This document shows, piece by piece, positions 26,424-35,893 of a DNA stretch of 64,000 nucleotides; position 1 is the stretch's first letter; each line of letters opens with the position of its first letter. The notes under the pieces are model-generated. The model saw nothing but the letters and a program-made list of their open reading frames with translations, was not told the origin of the DNA and did no database searches. Made by a program: the position numbers and the translations under genes. The DNA comes from Cerasibacillus quisquiliarum. GTDB taxonomy: Bacteria; Bacillota; Bacilli; Bacillales; Amphibacillaceae. The stretch covers positions 1 to 64,000 of the forward strand of contig NZ_JACHHA010000009.1 of assembly GCF_014202495.1 (NCBI RefSeq), given 5' to 3'.

Positions 26424-27398
26424 ATGAAAGCGACCGCTAGGGCACATACGAATATCGCTTTAATTAAGTATTGGGGCAAACGGGATGAGGAATTAATTTT
26501 GCCAACAAACAACAGTCTTTCTTTAACACTGGATGGTTTTTACACGACGACGACTGTCGAATTTCGTAACGATTTAACAAATGATATTTTTTATTTAGAT
26601 AACCAGTGTATAAGTGGTATTCCATACCAACGTGTCACACAGTTTCTAGATTTGATTAGACAATTAGCTGGGAAACATATCTTTGCTGAAGTACGATCAA
26701 CGAATCATGTACCAACAGCAGCAGGATTTGCCTCATCTGCTTCTGGCTTTGCCGCCCTTGCAGCGGCAGGTTCAAAAGCGATTGGGTTATCGTTGAATGA
26801 TAAAGCGTTATCCCGTTTAACAAGACGTGGTTCAGGTTCGGCATGTCGTTCTATATATGGTGGTTTTGCTGAATGGCAAAAAGGTGAAAAAAAAGATGGA
26901 TCTGATTCTTTCGCTGTTCCGATTAAACCACAAGATTATTGGGATATTCGGGTCGCTGCTGTCGTATTACATGCAGATGAGAAGAAAGTATCGAGTCGGG
27001 TCGGTATGAAACGAACAGTAGATACATCTCCCTTCTTTAAAGGTTGGGTCGATAGTATTCCACAAGATCTTGAACAAATAAAAGCAGGTATTTCAGAACG
27101 TGACTTTGAAAAAGTAGGCTCGGTAGCTGAAGCAAACTGTTTAAAAATGCATGCGACCACATTAGGGGCAAACCCACCATTCACATATTGGTATGATACG
27201 ACATTTACTGTGATGCAACATGTACAAAAGTTAAGGGATAAAAAAATCCCTGCTTACTTTACGATAGATGCGGGTCCTAATGTAAAAGTCCTTTACTTGC
27301 CTGAAAATGAAGCAGACATTAAGCGAGAATTGGAATCCATTCCTGGTGTTAGGGACGTCATATTAAGTAAAGCTGGACAAGGTATAACCTATTTATAG
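26424..27398 (+). CDS. mvaD: Diphosphomevalonate decarboxylase
   Basis: 325 residues from ATG 26424 (MKATARAHTNIALIKYWGKR), with AAAGGGGAT upstream; a longer frame from 26325 overlaps mvaK1 and is not the start. The IALIKYWGKRD, ASSASGFAALA and GSGSACRSIYGG motifs are characteristic. ATP-dependent decarboxylation of diphosphomevalonate gives isopentenyl diphosphate. Confidence 0.95.
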   Translation: MKATARAHTNIALIKYWGKRDEELILPTNNSLSLTLDGFYTTTTVEFRNDLTNDIFYLDNQCISGIPYQRVTQFLDLIRQLAGKHIFAEVRSTNHVPTAAGFASSASGFAALAAAGSKAIGLSLNDKALSRLTRRGSGSACRSIYGGFAEWQKGEKKDGSDSFAVPIKPQDYWDIRVAAVVLHADEKKVSSRVGMKRTVDTSPFFKGWVDSIPQDLEQIKAGISERDFEKVGSVAEANCLKMHATTLGANPPFTYWYDTTFTVMQHVQKLRDKKIPAYFTIDAGPNVKVLYLPENEADIKRELESIPGVRDVILSKAGQGITYL

Positions 27399-27410
27399 AG
27401 GATGAGATAG

Positions 27411-28493
27411 TTGTCTAAATCTATATTAACGATAAAAACCCCTGGAAAATTAATGATTGCAGGTGAGTTTGCTGTATTAGAACCACGTAAGAAATTAGCC
27501 GTTATGGCAGTGAACCGCTTTGTATCAACGACCATTGAAAAGCAAGAGGACTTAACTGTTTCTTTAGTTAATTTTAACTTAATGGATTTATCATGGAAAT
27601 TTCATGATCATGAAGTCTATATAGATACACAAGACAAACGTGTACATTTTGTTAAAAGTGCGATGTCAGTTGCTCTATTGTATTTGGAAGAGAGTTGCAT
27701 CCCGTGGGAACCGTTCAAATTAACGGTGAAAAGTGAGCTAGACGATGAATCAGGTATTAAATATGGACTCGGGTCAAGTGCAGCTGTAACTGTTTCTGTG
27801 GTTGAAGCGATATTAACGATGTTCATGCCACATGATGTAACAAAAGATCTTGTGTTTCGCTTAAGTGCATTATCACATGCCAAAACTCAAGGAAACGGTT
27901 CAGGAGCGGATGTGGCAGCCTCAAGTTTCGGAGGTGTTTTGCAATACGCTTCATTCCAAGCATATTGGTTAAATGAACAGTATAAGAAAGCTGATCGGCT
28001 CGTCGATCTCGTTGATAGGAAGTGGCCTTATCTTTCTCTTCGCCCGTTGAATGTTCCAGAGGATATTTATATTTGTATTGGCTGGACTGGAAAGCCTGCT
28101 TCTACTCCGAAGCTAGTTGATCAAGTTCTACAACTAAAGCATGACAAGCGCGATCGTTTCGATGCGTTTCTCGAGGCTAGTGAACGTGCTGTTAGTAAAT
28201 TTATGAACGGAATGGAAGAAGAAAACATAGACCTTATCTTAGAAGGAATAAAGGAAAATAGACAGGCTTTACGCCAGGTAGGAGAAGACGCTCATGTCAT
28301 GATTGAAACACCACAATTGACAACATTATGTGACTTAGCTGAAACATATGGTGGAGCAGGTAAGCCGTCTGGTGCTGGTGGTGGAGATAGTGGAATTGCT
28401 TTTATGCCTACGGAAGAAAGTGTACAGAAATTAAAAGATGCCTGGAAACAAGCAGGTATTAAACCATTAGATTTAATCATTCATAAAAAGTAA
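27411..28493 (+). CDS. mvaK2: Phosphomevalonate kinase
   Basis: 360 residues from TTG 27411 after GAGGATGAG. GHMP kinase with PGKLMIAGEFAVLEP, GLGSSAAVTVSV and KPSGAGGGDSGIAF. It makes diphosphomevalonate for MvaD. Last gene of the operon, ended by the hairpin at 28501. The A-K1-D-K2 order keeps all steps after HMG-CoA together. Confidence 0.94.
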   Translation: MSKSILTIKTPGKLMIAGEFAVLEPRKKLAVMAVNRFVSTTIEKQEDLTVSLVNFNLMDLSWKFHDHEVYIDTQDKRVHFVKSAMSVALLYLEESCIPWEPFKLTVKSELDDESGIKYGLGSSAAVTVSVVEAILTMFMPHDVTKDLVFRLSALSHAKTQGNGSGADVAASSFGGVLQYASFQAYWLNEQYKKADRLVDLVDRKWPYLSLRPLNVPEDIYICIGWTGKPASTPKLVDQVLQLKHDKRDRFDAFLEASERAVSKFMNGMEEENIDLILEGIKENRQALRQVGEDAHVMIETPQLTTLCDLAETYGGAGKPSGAGGGDSGIAFMPTEESVQKLKDAWKQAGIKPLDLIIHKK

Positions 28494-28500
28494 CTAGACA

Positions 28501-28574
28501 AAGACTGGAACAAAAATGAGATGCTCTTCGTTCAGAATTTCTTTGATAGAGCATCTTTTGTTCCAGTCTTTTTT
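28501..28574 (+). terminator. Mevalonate operon terminator (long inverted repeat)
   Basis: Arms 28501-28515 and 28556-28570 pair perfectly, continued by GATGCTCT/AGAGCATC (28520-28527 with 28548-28555), then T4. Arm ends resemble the other CTGGGACA-like repeats in the window. Confidence 0.85.
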
Positions 28575-28941
28575 ATAGCTATCATTTGGGAGTAAGACAC
28601 ATTCAATAAAATAAAAAAATCAATTTGCCCCTATGTTAAATGCCATATTATAACGACAATGACGTTGTATATATATACAGAAAAATGTCCAGTTGAGTCA
28701 TATCGATTGTTTCGGCTAAAATAAAAGAAATGAGTTTAAAAATCAGGTTACTTAAAACGAAATGGTGACTCTTCTGAGAATAAAATGAGTTTAGAGCATC
28801 CAGAACGAGTGTTTTTAAGTAAGAGAATAGCATCTCTTTGAAAAGCATTCTTCTGAAGTGGAAAGCAATGATTACATAAACAGGCTCATTTTATGAACGC
28901 ATAAGTCAAAACATGTCTAAACATACAAGGGGGTTATACAT
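28575..28941. other. Intergenic region, nothing recognised
   Basis: AT-rich, no gene and no convincing hairpin; it should contain the arginase promoter, which I could not place with confidence. Confidence 0.4.
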
Positions 28942-29847
28942 ATGAAAGAAAAACAAATATCAATAATAGGTGTCCCAATTGATTATGGTCAAAGTCGACG
29001 TGGGGTAGATATGGGACCTAGTGCGATTCGTTATGCGGGAGTGAAAGAACGTCTAGAGAAACTATCTTACACAGTAACAGATCTTGGAAATGTATCTATA
29101 CCAAATCGGCATAAAAAACAAGAGCAAATGACAAGTAAATTGAAAAATTTATCACAAGTCATTGAGATAAATGAAAGCGTTGCCAAGAAAGTTGATCATG
29201 AAATTGAAAAAGGGTCGTTTCCCCTTATTTTCGGAGGGGATCATAGTCTATCGATAGGAACGATTGCAGGCATTGCTAAGCACTATCAGCGTCTCGGCGT
29301 TATATGGTATGATGCACATGGAGATTTGAATACAGATCAAACATCACCATCTGGAAATATACATGGTATGCCTCTAGCAGCTACACTCGGATTTGGTCAT
29401 CATAAATTAACTAATCTTTATGGTTATGCACCGAAAGTGAAGACGGAACATGTTGTTATTATCGGTGCAAGAGACCTTGATCCAGGAGAGAAGGACTTTA
29501 TCCGAAAGCACAATATAAAGGTTTTCACCATGCATGAAATCGATCGGTTAGGTATGCCACAAGTTATTGAAGAAACGATTGCATACTTAAAGGAGCGTAC
29601 AGATGGTGTTCATTTAAGCTTAGATTTGGATGGATTAGATCCAACAGAAGCACCAGGAGTAGGTACACCGGTCATTGGCGGTTTGACTTATCGCGAAAGT
29701 CATTTAGCAATGGAAATGTTAGCTGAGGCAGAGCTTATAACATCTGCGGAATTTGTTGAAGTAAATCCTATCTTAGATGAAAAAAATAAAACCGCCACAT
29801 TAGCGGTTGGACTAATTGGTTCGTTATTCGGGGAAACCTTAAAATAA
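28942..29847 (+). CDS. rocF: Arginase
   Basis: 301 residues of the ureohydrolase family. Mn-binding motifs: GGDHSLSIG, WYDAHGDLNT and SLDLDGLDP. PIDYGQSRRGVDMGPSAIRY at the N-terminus is typical of true arginase rather than agmatinase. It hydrolyses arginine to ornithine and urea. RBS AAGGGGG upstream of ATG 28942. Monocistronic. Confidence 0.94.
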   Translation: MKEKQISIIGVPIDYGQSRRGVDMGPSAIRYAGVKERLEKLSYTVTDLGNVSIPNRHKKQEQMTSKLKNLSQVIEINESVAKKVDHEIEKGSFPLIFGGDHSLSIGTIAGIAKHYQRLGVIWYDAHGDLNTDQTSPSGNIHGMPLAATLGFGHHKLTNLYGYAPKVKTEHVVIIGARDLDPGEKDFIRKHNIKVFTMHEIDRLGMPQVIEETIAYLKERTDGVHLSLDLDGLDPTEAPGVGTPVIGGLTYRESHLAMEMLAEAELITSAEFVEVNPILDEKNKTATLAVGLIGSLFGETLK

Positions 29848-29865
29848 ATCATTTATGTTATTTTA

Positions 29866-29895
29866 AAAACATCTGTTCGTAAACGGATGTTTTTA
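29866..29895 (+). terminator. Arginase terminator
   Basis: AAACATCxGTT pairs with AACxGATGTTT around CGTA, followed by a T run. Confidence 0.8.
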
Positions 29896-29918
29896 ATTTA
29901 TCCAAAAAATATTTAAGC

Positions 29919-30074
29919 TTAATATTTAAGCTTGCTTTTTTGTAATTGATTTAAGTATTCATCTAACTTTTGGCTCGCTTGTATGACGGCATTTGATGTA
30001 AATGAATGATTGGTCGTTAAGTTCATCATCATGCTACGATAATACTCAATTTTTTCTACTAAATTTTGACTCAT
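29919..30074 (-). CDS. Spo0E-family aspartyl-phosphate phosphatase
   Basis: 51 residues starting MSQNLVEKIEYYRSMMMNL with GGAGGACAT upstream. The family pattern is complete: a helix with IE..R..M, a short turn, then VIQASQKLDEYLNQL, where SQxLD is the signature that contacts the response regulator. Such proteins dephosphorylate Spo0A-P and delay sporulation. It sits alone, opposite arginase and sigW. Confidence 0.88.
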   Translation of the reverse strand: MSQNLVEKIEYYRSMMMNLTTNHSFTSNAVIQASQKLDEYLNQLQKSKLKY

Positions 30075-30234
30075 CAATATGTCCTCCTATCCATTATCAT
30101 ATAATATGTGATAATTCATATTTTTTCAAGAGAGAACATATCAAATGTTAAAGCATATCTATTAAATTATGCGAGATGATAATTTAATGTTAAAATTAAA
30201 AATAGATTTTAATTTACAGTGGAATAGTTTATAG

Positions 30235-30261
30235 TGAAACCTTTTATAGAGGCAATACGTA
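30235..30261 (+). promoter_or_regulatory. Sigma-W autoregulatory promoter
   Basis: TGAAACC and CGTA with 16 bases between, the sigma-W pattern, about 37 bases before the sigW start codon. Confidence 0.8.
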
Positions 30262-30297
30262 TTTATAATGCCGCAATGAATAGCGGAGGTACTGTTT

Positions 30298-30861
30298 ATG
30301 GATAATATCATTAGAGAGAAAATAAAAAAAGTGAAAAAAGGAGATCAATCTGCGTTTGAAGATATTGTTGTCTTATTTCAAAGCAAAATATACCAACATT
30401 GTTATCGAATGTTAGGTAATGCACACGAGGCGGAGGATGTTGCTCAAGAAGCATTTATTCGCGCATATGTAAACATCCACTCTTATGATGATAGTAGGAA
30501 ATTCTCCACATGGCTCTATCGTATTGCAACAAATTTATCAATAGATCGATTGCGAAAGCGTAAGCCAGATTATTTCTTGGATGCAGAAATAAAGGGGACA
30601 GATGGATTAGATATGTATTCGCAATTAGCTACAGATGCCCGATTACCTGAGGAAGAAGTTCAAGGAATGGAACTTGAAAAGATGATTTATCAGGAGATTG
30701 CTAATCTACCGCCAATTTATCGCAGTATTATTACTCTGCGATATTTAGAGGAGTTTTCTCTAAAGGAAATTAGCGAGATAATGGATCTCCCCCTCGGGAC
30801 TGTTAAAACGAGAATTCATCGGGGAAGAGAAGCTTTACGGAAGAAGCTTCGTTATGTGTAA
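30298..30861 (+). CDS. sigW: ECF sigma factor SigW
   Basis: 187 residues, the same length as B. subtilis SigW. Region 2 has YRMLGNAHEAEDVAQEAFIR and WLYRIATNLSIDRLRKRKP; region 4 has LKEISEIMDLPLGTVKTRIH. It responds to envelope stress (antimicrobial peptides, alkali). It is preceded by its own sigma-W promoter and followed by its anti-sigma factor. Confidence 0.95.
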   Translation: MDNIIREKIKKVKKGDQSAFEDIVVLFQSKIYQHCYRMLGNAHEAEDVAQEAFIRAYVNIHSYDDSRKFSTWLYRIATNLSIDRLRKRKPDYFLDAEIKGTDGLDMYSQLATDARLPEEEVQGMELEKMIYQEIANLPPIYRSIITLRYLEEFSLKEISEIMDLPLGTVKTRIHRGREALRKKLRYV

Positions 30862-30875
30862 AGGAGTGATCCACT

Positions 30876-31526
30876 TTGGACTGTAAACATGAAGCTATAC
30901 ACTTAATGCATATCTATCTAGACGGTGATATTTCTAAAGAAGACGAAAAGAAGCTAAGCCAGCATCTGGAACAATGCCCGGATTGCCAAAAGCATTTTCA
31001 TGAGTTAAAGCGGACAATTACTTTGATAAAAAGTGCTGCTGAACCAAAAGAGGCCCCAGAAGGTTTTACAGATAGAGTGATGCAAAACTTACCAACAGAG
31101 AAAAAGCGTGTGAAATATATGCGCTGGTTTAGAGCACATCCTGTTCTAACTGCTGCTGCTATATTCTTTATCTTTATGTTTGGTAGTATATTATCAACGT
31201 GGCATCAAGATAACCGACTTGTCGTTTCTAAACAGGAAGGTTTAATCATTGAAGGCGATACAGTTATCGTTCCAGAGGATGTAACAGTTGAAGGTGACTT
31301 AGTTGTTAAAAATGGTAATTTAAAAATAGATGGAAAAGTGGATGGGAAAGTAACATTAATTAAAGGGAAACTGATCCACGATGATGAATTCCATGATGGG
31401 GAAGGCTTGATGGCCTCTGCAGGAGAAGTAAGTGGTGAGTTTGAAAGTGTTAATGAAATCTTTGAATGGATTTGGTACAGTATGAAACGGATCGTTAAAG
31501 GTATTTTTTCATTCGGTTCTGAATAA
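30876..31526 (+). CDS. rsiW: Anti-sigma-W factor RsiW
   Basis: 216 residues from TTG 30876 with AAGGAGTGAT upstream. N-terminal zinc-binding anti-sigma domain with [12 protein letters not shown], a single TM helix about residues 87-106 ([16 protein letters not shown]), and an extracytoplasmic part with short beta repeats ([18 protein letters not shown]). It holds SigW inactive until cleaved by regulated proteolysis. Fifteen bases after sigW. Confidence 0.94.
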   Translation: MDCKHEAIHLMHIYLDGDISKEDEKKLSQHLEQCPDCQKHFHELKRTITLIKSAAEPKEAPEGFTDRVMQNLPTEKKRVKYMRWFRAHPVLTAAAIFFIFMFGSILSTWHQDNRLVVSKQEGLIIEGDTVIVPEDVTVEGDLVVKNGNLKIDGKVDGKVTLIKGKLIHDDEFHDGEGLMASAGEVSGEFESVNEIFEWIWYSMKRIVKGIFSFGSE

Positions 31527-31555
31527 AAGCCTGGGAGATTTCTTCGGGCTTTTTT
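31525..31555 (+). terminator. sigW-rsiW terminator
   Basis: AAAAGCC pairs with GGGCTTTT, then more T; it overlaps the rsiW stop codon. Confidence 0.75.
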
Positions 31556-31673
31556 GTCTTTAAGATGATGCAGCTCCTAATAACAAACGACCCTATCCTA
31601 TGTGTCAGAGAAGTGTTTTGTGGTATAATGACTATTATAGAAAATAGCGTTTATTTAAAAAGGAAGTGCAAAC

Positions 31674-32495
31674 ATGCTCGATGGGGAATTTACTTTTATA
31701 GACCTATTGAATATTGTCGTTGACATCGGCCTCGTCTGGTATGTTTTATATAAACTAATCATGCTCATCCGAGGCACAAAGGCAATCCAGTTATTAAAAG
31801 GTATTGTCGTTGTCATAGTCGTTCGTTTTATAAGTATTATTTTTGGTTTACAAACGATTCAGTGGTTAACAAAGCAAGCGATTGATTGGGGATTTCTCCT
31901 AATCGTTATCTTGTTCCAGCCAGAATTGAGAAGAGCATTGGAACAAATAGGTAGAGGGAATATTTTTGTAAGAAGTACGCGTACCGAGGAAGAAATATTA
32001 AATCAAATTATTAAAGATATTGGAGAAGCGTGTAGCTATATGGCTAAACGGCGGATTGGAGCACTCATTACAATTGAAAGAGAAACAGGGATAGGTGAAT
32101 ATATAGAAACGGGTATTCCAATTAATGGGAAACTAACTCATCAATTATTGACGAATATCTTTACACCAAATACCCCATTACATGATGGGGCTGTCATAAT
32201 AAGAGGAGAAAGCATTGTCGCGGCAGCATGTTATTTACCGTTATCAGAAAGCCCTCTTATTTCGAAAGAGTTAGGAACAAGACATCGAGCAGCAATGGGA
32301 ATCAGTGAAGTAACAGATGCTTTAACAATCATTGTATCAGAAGAGACTGGACAAATATCATGTGCAAAAAATGGTGAACTTCATCGTGAGTTAACAGAGG
32401 AACAGTTAAAACTAATTTTACGGGAAAATTTATCATTACATCTAAAGTCCCCTGAGAAGAAATCATGGAAATGGAGGGGGAAAAAGAATGGATAG
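31674..32495 (+). CDS. cdaA: Diadenylate cyclase CdaA
   Basis: 273 residues. Three N-terminal helices (about 10-30, 38-57, 64-82) anchor a DisA_N-type domain with the catalytic LHDGAVII and GTRHRAAMG motifs. It makes c-di-AMP from two ATP, the essential second messenger for potassium and cell-wall homeostasis. It overlaps cdaR by 8 bases, as in related genomes. Confidence 0.95.
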   Translation: MLDGEFTFIDLLNIVVDIGLVWYVLYKLIMLIRGTKAIQLLKGIVVVIVVRFISIIFGLQTIQWLTKQAIDWGFLLIVILFQPELRRALEQIGRGNIFVRSTRTEEEILNQIIKDIGEACSYMAKRRIGALITIERETGIGEYIETGIPINGKLTHQLLTNIFTPNTPLHDGAVIIRGESIVAAACYLPLSESPLISKELGTRHRAAMGISEVTDALTIIVSEETGQISCAKNGELHRELTEEQLKLILRENLSLHLKSPEKKSWKWRGKKNG

Positions 32496-33708
32496 TTGGT
32501 TCCAAAGTAAATGGTTTGTACGTGCGATAGCTCTCGTGTTAGCTGTTTCTTTATATTTTGTTGTGTATACAGAAGATGATAAAGAGAGAAAAGATATTGA
32601 CTTCTTCGGAAATACATCTGAAACACAAACAATGGAGGATATACCTGTAAGTGTAAGAATTGATGCTGATAAATACGTTGTCAGTGGTATTCCTGAATCT
32701 GTTGCTGTAACTGTCGAAGGAACGAATAGTGCTGTTACAAGGGTTGTTAAACAGAGAAATTTTGATATATATGTTGATTTAACTAAATTGGGTGAAGGCG
32801 AACATACAGTAGAAATGCAATATGAGCGCTTTCCAGAAGATGTTGCTGTCTTTATAGAACCGAAAACAATTGATATCGTGATTGAAGAACGCTCAACCCA
32901 GAAATTCCCAATAACTGTTGATTTCATTAATCAACATCAATTACCAGAGGGATTTGAGGTAGGTGATTATCAAGTCGAGCCAAAAGAAGTGATGATTACA
33001 AGCTCTAAAAGTGTTATTGAAAAGGTTTCTATTGTTAAGGTGTTTGTGAATGTAGCTGGTCAGGATGAACCGATTAAAAACCGCGAAGTACCGATCAAGG
33101 TATATGATAGCCAAGGAAATGAGTTGCGTGTCCGTATGGAACCGGAAAATGCACTCGTTTCGGCGGAAATTAATAATCCGAGTAAGGTCGTCCCAGTAAC
33201 ACTTGAAACAACTGGTAAACTTCCAAAAGGATTTAAGTTGACGTCAATGACCTCTGATGTAGAGGAAGTAGAGATTTTTGGAACATCACATGCTTTAGCA
33301 GATATTGATGAAGTAAAAGCAAAGGTTAATCTATCTAAAATTAAAAAATCTGATCAAATACAAGCAACACTTGATTTGCCAAAGGGCATAACTGCTCCAG
33401 AACATGAACAAATTGATGTGTCAATCGAATTGGAACAGACAAAGTTACTTGAAGAGGTACCAATCCAAGTAAGACATCTCGAAAATGACCGAACGATTGA
33501 GTTTAAGAAACCAGAAGGTAAAAAAGTTAATGTGACAATTACGGGTAATGAAGCTGATGTAAGAAATGTAAAAGTGGATGATTTACGTATCTCAATTGAT
33601 GTTGAAGGATTAGTTGATGGAACACATCAAGTGAAGCCTATCATTGAAGGTCCGGAACAATTAGCAATTAAACCAGAACTTGATCATTTTACGATTAAAA
33701 TTAATTAA
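32488..33708 (+). CDS. cdaR: CdaA regulator CdaR (YbbR-domain protein)
   Basis: 406 residues: one N-terminal membrane helix (about 9-28) followed by tandem YbbR domains outside the membrane (for example [32 protein letters not shown] and [12 protein letters not shown]). It modulates CdaA activity through membrane contact. Good AGGGGG RBS within the cdaA end. Confidence 0.93.
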   Translation: MDSWFQSKWFVRAIALVLAVSLYFVVYTEDDKERKDIDFFGNTSETQTMEDIPVSVRIDADKYVVSGIPESVAVTVEGTNSAVTRVVKQRNFDIYVDLTKLGEGEHTVEMQYERFPEDVAVFIEPKTIDIVIEERSTQKFPITVDFINQHQLPEGFEVGDYQVEPKEVMITSSKSVIEKVSIVKVFVNVAGQDEPIKNREVPIKVYDSQGNELRVRMEPENALVSAEINNPSKVVPVTLETTGKLPKGFKLTSMTSDVEEVEIFGTSHALADIDEVKAKVNLSKIKKSDQIQATLDLPKGITAPEHEQIDVSIELEQTKLLEEVPIQVRHLENDRTIEFKKPEGKKVNVTITGNEADVRNVKVDDLRISIDVEGLVDGTHQVKPIIEGPEQLAIKPELDHFTIKIN

Positions 33709-33770
33709 AAGACAATGTAAAAGATGCTCTCAAATCGTTTAATAGGAAAGGAAAAAGGAGAGGTAATAGA

Positions 33771-35120
33771 ATGGTTAATTTATTTGGAACAGACGGTGTA
33801 AGAGGTATTGCGAACGAGGAGCTTACACCAGAGCTAGCTTTTAAATTAGGACGTATTGGTGGATATGTCTTAACAAGAGATACAACGAAACCAAAGTTTC
33901 TTGTTGGTAGAGATACGCGTATCTCTGGTCATATGTTAGAAGCAGCTCTTACTGCTGGCTTATTATCGATAGGAGCAGAAGTGATGCGTCTAGGCGTTAT
34001 TACGACACCAGGAGTTGCTTATTTAACAAAAGCAACGAGTTCACAAGGGGGCATTATGATTTCTGCTTCACATAATCCTGTTGAAGATAATGGCATCAAA
34101 TTTTTCGGTCCAGATGGTTTTAAATTACTTGATGAACAAGAAAAAGAAATTGAAAACTTAATGCGTGAAGAAGATCATTTACCACGACCAATTGGTGGTG
34201 ATGTTGGCGTCGTTAGTAATTACTTTGAAGGTGGTCAAAAATATATCTCTTATTTAAAAGATACGATTGACCACGACTTTGCTGGTATGAAAATCGCTTT
34301 AGATTGTGCGAACGGAGCAGCATCAAGCTTAGCAACACATTTATTTGCTGATTTAGAAGCTGATACATTTACAATCGGCTCTTCACCAAATGGATTAAAC
34401 ATAAATGATCAATGTGGTTCAACTCATCCTGAGACATTGCAACAGTTTGTATTAGAAAAAGAAGCCGATGTTGGGCTTGCTTTTGATGGTGATGGTGATC
34501 GCTTAATCGCTGTAGATGAAAAAGGAAATATTGTAAATGGTGACCAAATCATGTTCATTTGTGGCAAATATATGAATGAAAAAGGCTTCCTAAATCATCA
34601 TACGATTGTTTCAACAGTCATGAGTAATGTCGGCTTTTATAAAGCATTAGAAGAGCATGGTATGCGCAGTGTGAAGACTTCAGTAGGTGACCGCTATGTA
34701 ATGGAAGAAATGAGAAAAGGCGGCTTTAACCTAGGTGGAGAACAATCAGGTCATATTATTTTTCTAGATCATAATACAACAGGTGACGGACTTTTATCGG
34801 CTATCCAGTTAGTAAATGTAATGAAAGAAACAGGTAAACCATTATCACAATTAGCTGATGAGCTAACCGTCTATCCACAAGTTTTAAAAAATATAAAAGT
34901 GACTAATAAACAGGAAGTGACGAATCATCCACAAGTCCAAGAAGTGATAAAAAAGGTAGAAGAACAGCTCGGTGATGAAGGACGAGTGCTTGTGAGACCA
35001 TCAGGTACAGAACCGTTATTAAGGGTCATGGTTGAAGCGAAAACAGAAGAACAATGCGAACAAATGACGGCAGAAATCGCTTCAGTTGTTGAGAAGTTGT
35101 ACGGTTCAAATAACGCATAA
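33771..35120 (+). CDS. glmM: Phosphoglucosamine mutase
   Basis: 449 residues, family length. The phosphoserine loop is [16 protein letters not shown], the Mg site DGDGDR and the phosphate-binding loop [12 protein letters not shown]. It converts glucosamine-6-P to glucosamine-1-P for peptidoglycan. It completes the conserved cdaA-cdaR-glmM operon and GlmM is known to bind and inhibit CdaA in Bacillus. glmS, which often follows, is not here. Confidence 0.96.
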   Translation: MVNLFGTDGVRGIANEELTPELAFKLGRIGGYVLTRDTTKPKFLVGRDTRISGHMLEAALTAGLLSIGAEVMRLGVITTPGVAYLTKATSSQGGIMISASHNPVEDNGIKFFGPDGFKLLDEQEKEIENLMREEDHLPRPIGGDVGVVSNYFEGGQKYISYLKDTIDHDFAGMKIALDCANGAASSLATHLFADLEADTFTIGSSPNGLNINDQCGSTHPETLQQFVLEKEADVGLAFDGDGDRLIAVDEKGNIVNGDQIMFICGKYMNEKGFLNHHTIVSTVMSNVGFYKALEEHGMRSVKTSVGDRYVMEEMRKGGFNLGGEQSGHIIFLDHNTTGDGLLSAIQLVNVMKETGKPLSQLADELTVYPQVLKNIKVTNKQEVTNHPQVQEVIKKVEEQLGDEGRVLVRPSGTEPLLRVMVEAKTEEQCEQMTAEIASVVEKLYGSNNA

Positions 35121-35126
35121 ATGGTA

Positions 35127-35166
35127 AAACTGCTTTTAGTCTTTTATGACTGGGAGCAGTTTTTTT
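35127..35166 (+). terminator. glmM terminator
   Basis: AAACTGCT pairs with AGCAGTTT and is followed by a T run. Confidence 0.82.
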
Positions 35167-35197
35167 ATCTCTTATTAATGCAAAGGAGTTGGTCTGT

Positions 35198-35872
35198 ATG
35201 TTAACGATATTAATTGTTGATGACGATCCACATATTCGAGAGCTACTTCGATTTTATTTGCAAAAAGATGGTTATCGAACAATTGAAGCTGGTGATGGAC
35301 AAGAAGCATTAGATAGATTGGAAAAGGAAAATATTCATTTAGCCTTAGTAGATGTTATGATGCCAAATATGAATGGTTATGAATTATGTCGTCATATTCG
35401 ATCGTACTATGATATTCCCGTTATGATGATAACAGCAAAGGGAGAAATTGCGGATAAGGAAAGCGCTTATGATGCTGGAACGGATGATTATCTTGTTAAA
35501 CCATTTGAACCAAAGGAAGTCTTATTTCGCATAAAGGCTTTATTACGACGTTTTCAAATGATTAATGAGGATAAGATACATATCGGACATATTATGATTA
35601 ACCGTAACAACTATGAAGTCGAAATAGGGGAGAAAACAATGGTTCTCCCATTGAAAGAATTTGAGCTCCTTGCTCAGTTGGCAAACTACCCAAATCGCGT
35701 ATTTACTAGAGAGCAATTGATTGATCTCGTATGGGGTCATGATTTTACAGGTAGTGATCGAACAGTAGACGTCCATATAAAAAGATTAAGAGAACGTTTT
35801 TCTAGTAAAGAGCACGGATTTGTCATTAAAACTGTAAGAGGACTTGGTTATAAGTTGGAAGAAATGAAGTAG
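35198..35872 (+). CDS. hssR: Response regulator, HssR-like
   Basis: 224 residues from ATG 35198 with AAGGAG 10 bases upstream. Receiver domain with DDD (acid pocket), phosphoacceptor in LVDVMMPNMNG and Lys in YLVKPF; C-terminal OmpR/PhoB winged helix ending IKTVRGLGYKLE. Paired with the kinase that follows after 21 bases. The kinase resembles HssS of the staphylococcal haem-sensing system, so the regulator is named accordingly; the HrtAB efflux genes are not adjacent. Confidence 0.8.
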   Translation: MLTILIVDDDPHIRELLRFYLQKDGYRTIEAGDGQEALDRLEKENIHLALVDVMMPNMNGYELCRHIRSYYDIPVMMITAKGEIADKESAYDAGTDDYLVKPFEPKEVLFRIKALLRRFQMINEDKIHIGHIMINRNNYEVEIGEKTMVLPLKEFELLAQLANYPNRVFTREQLIDLVWGHDFTGSDRTVDVHIKRLRERFSSKEHGFVIKTVRGLGYKLEEMK

Positions 35873-35893
35873 CTGTATGGAGGATAGTAAAGC

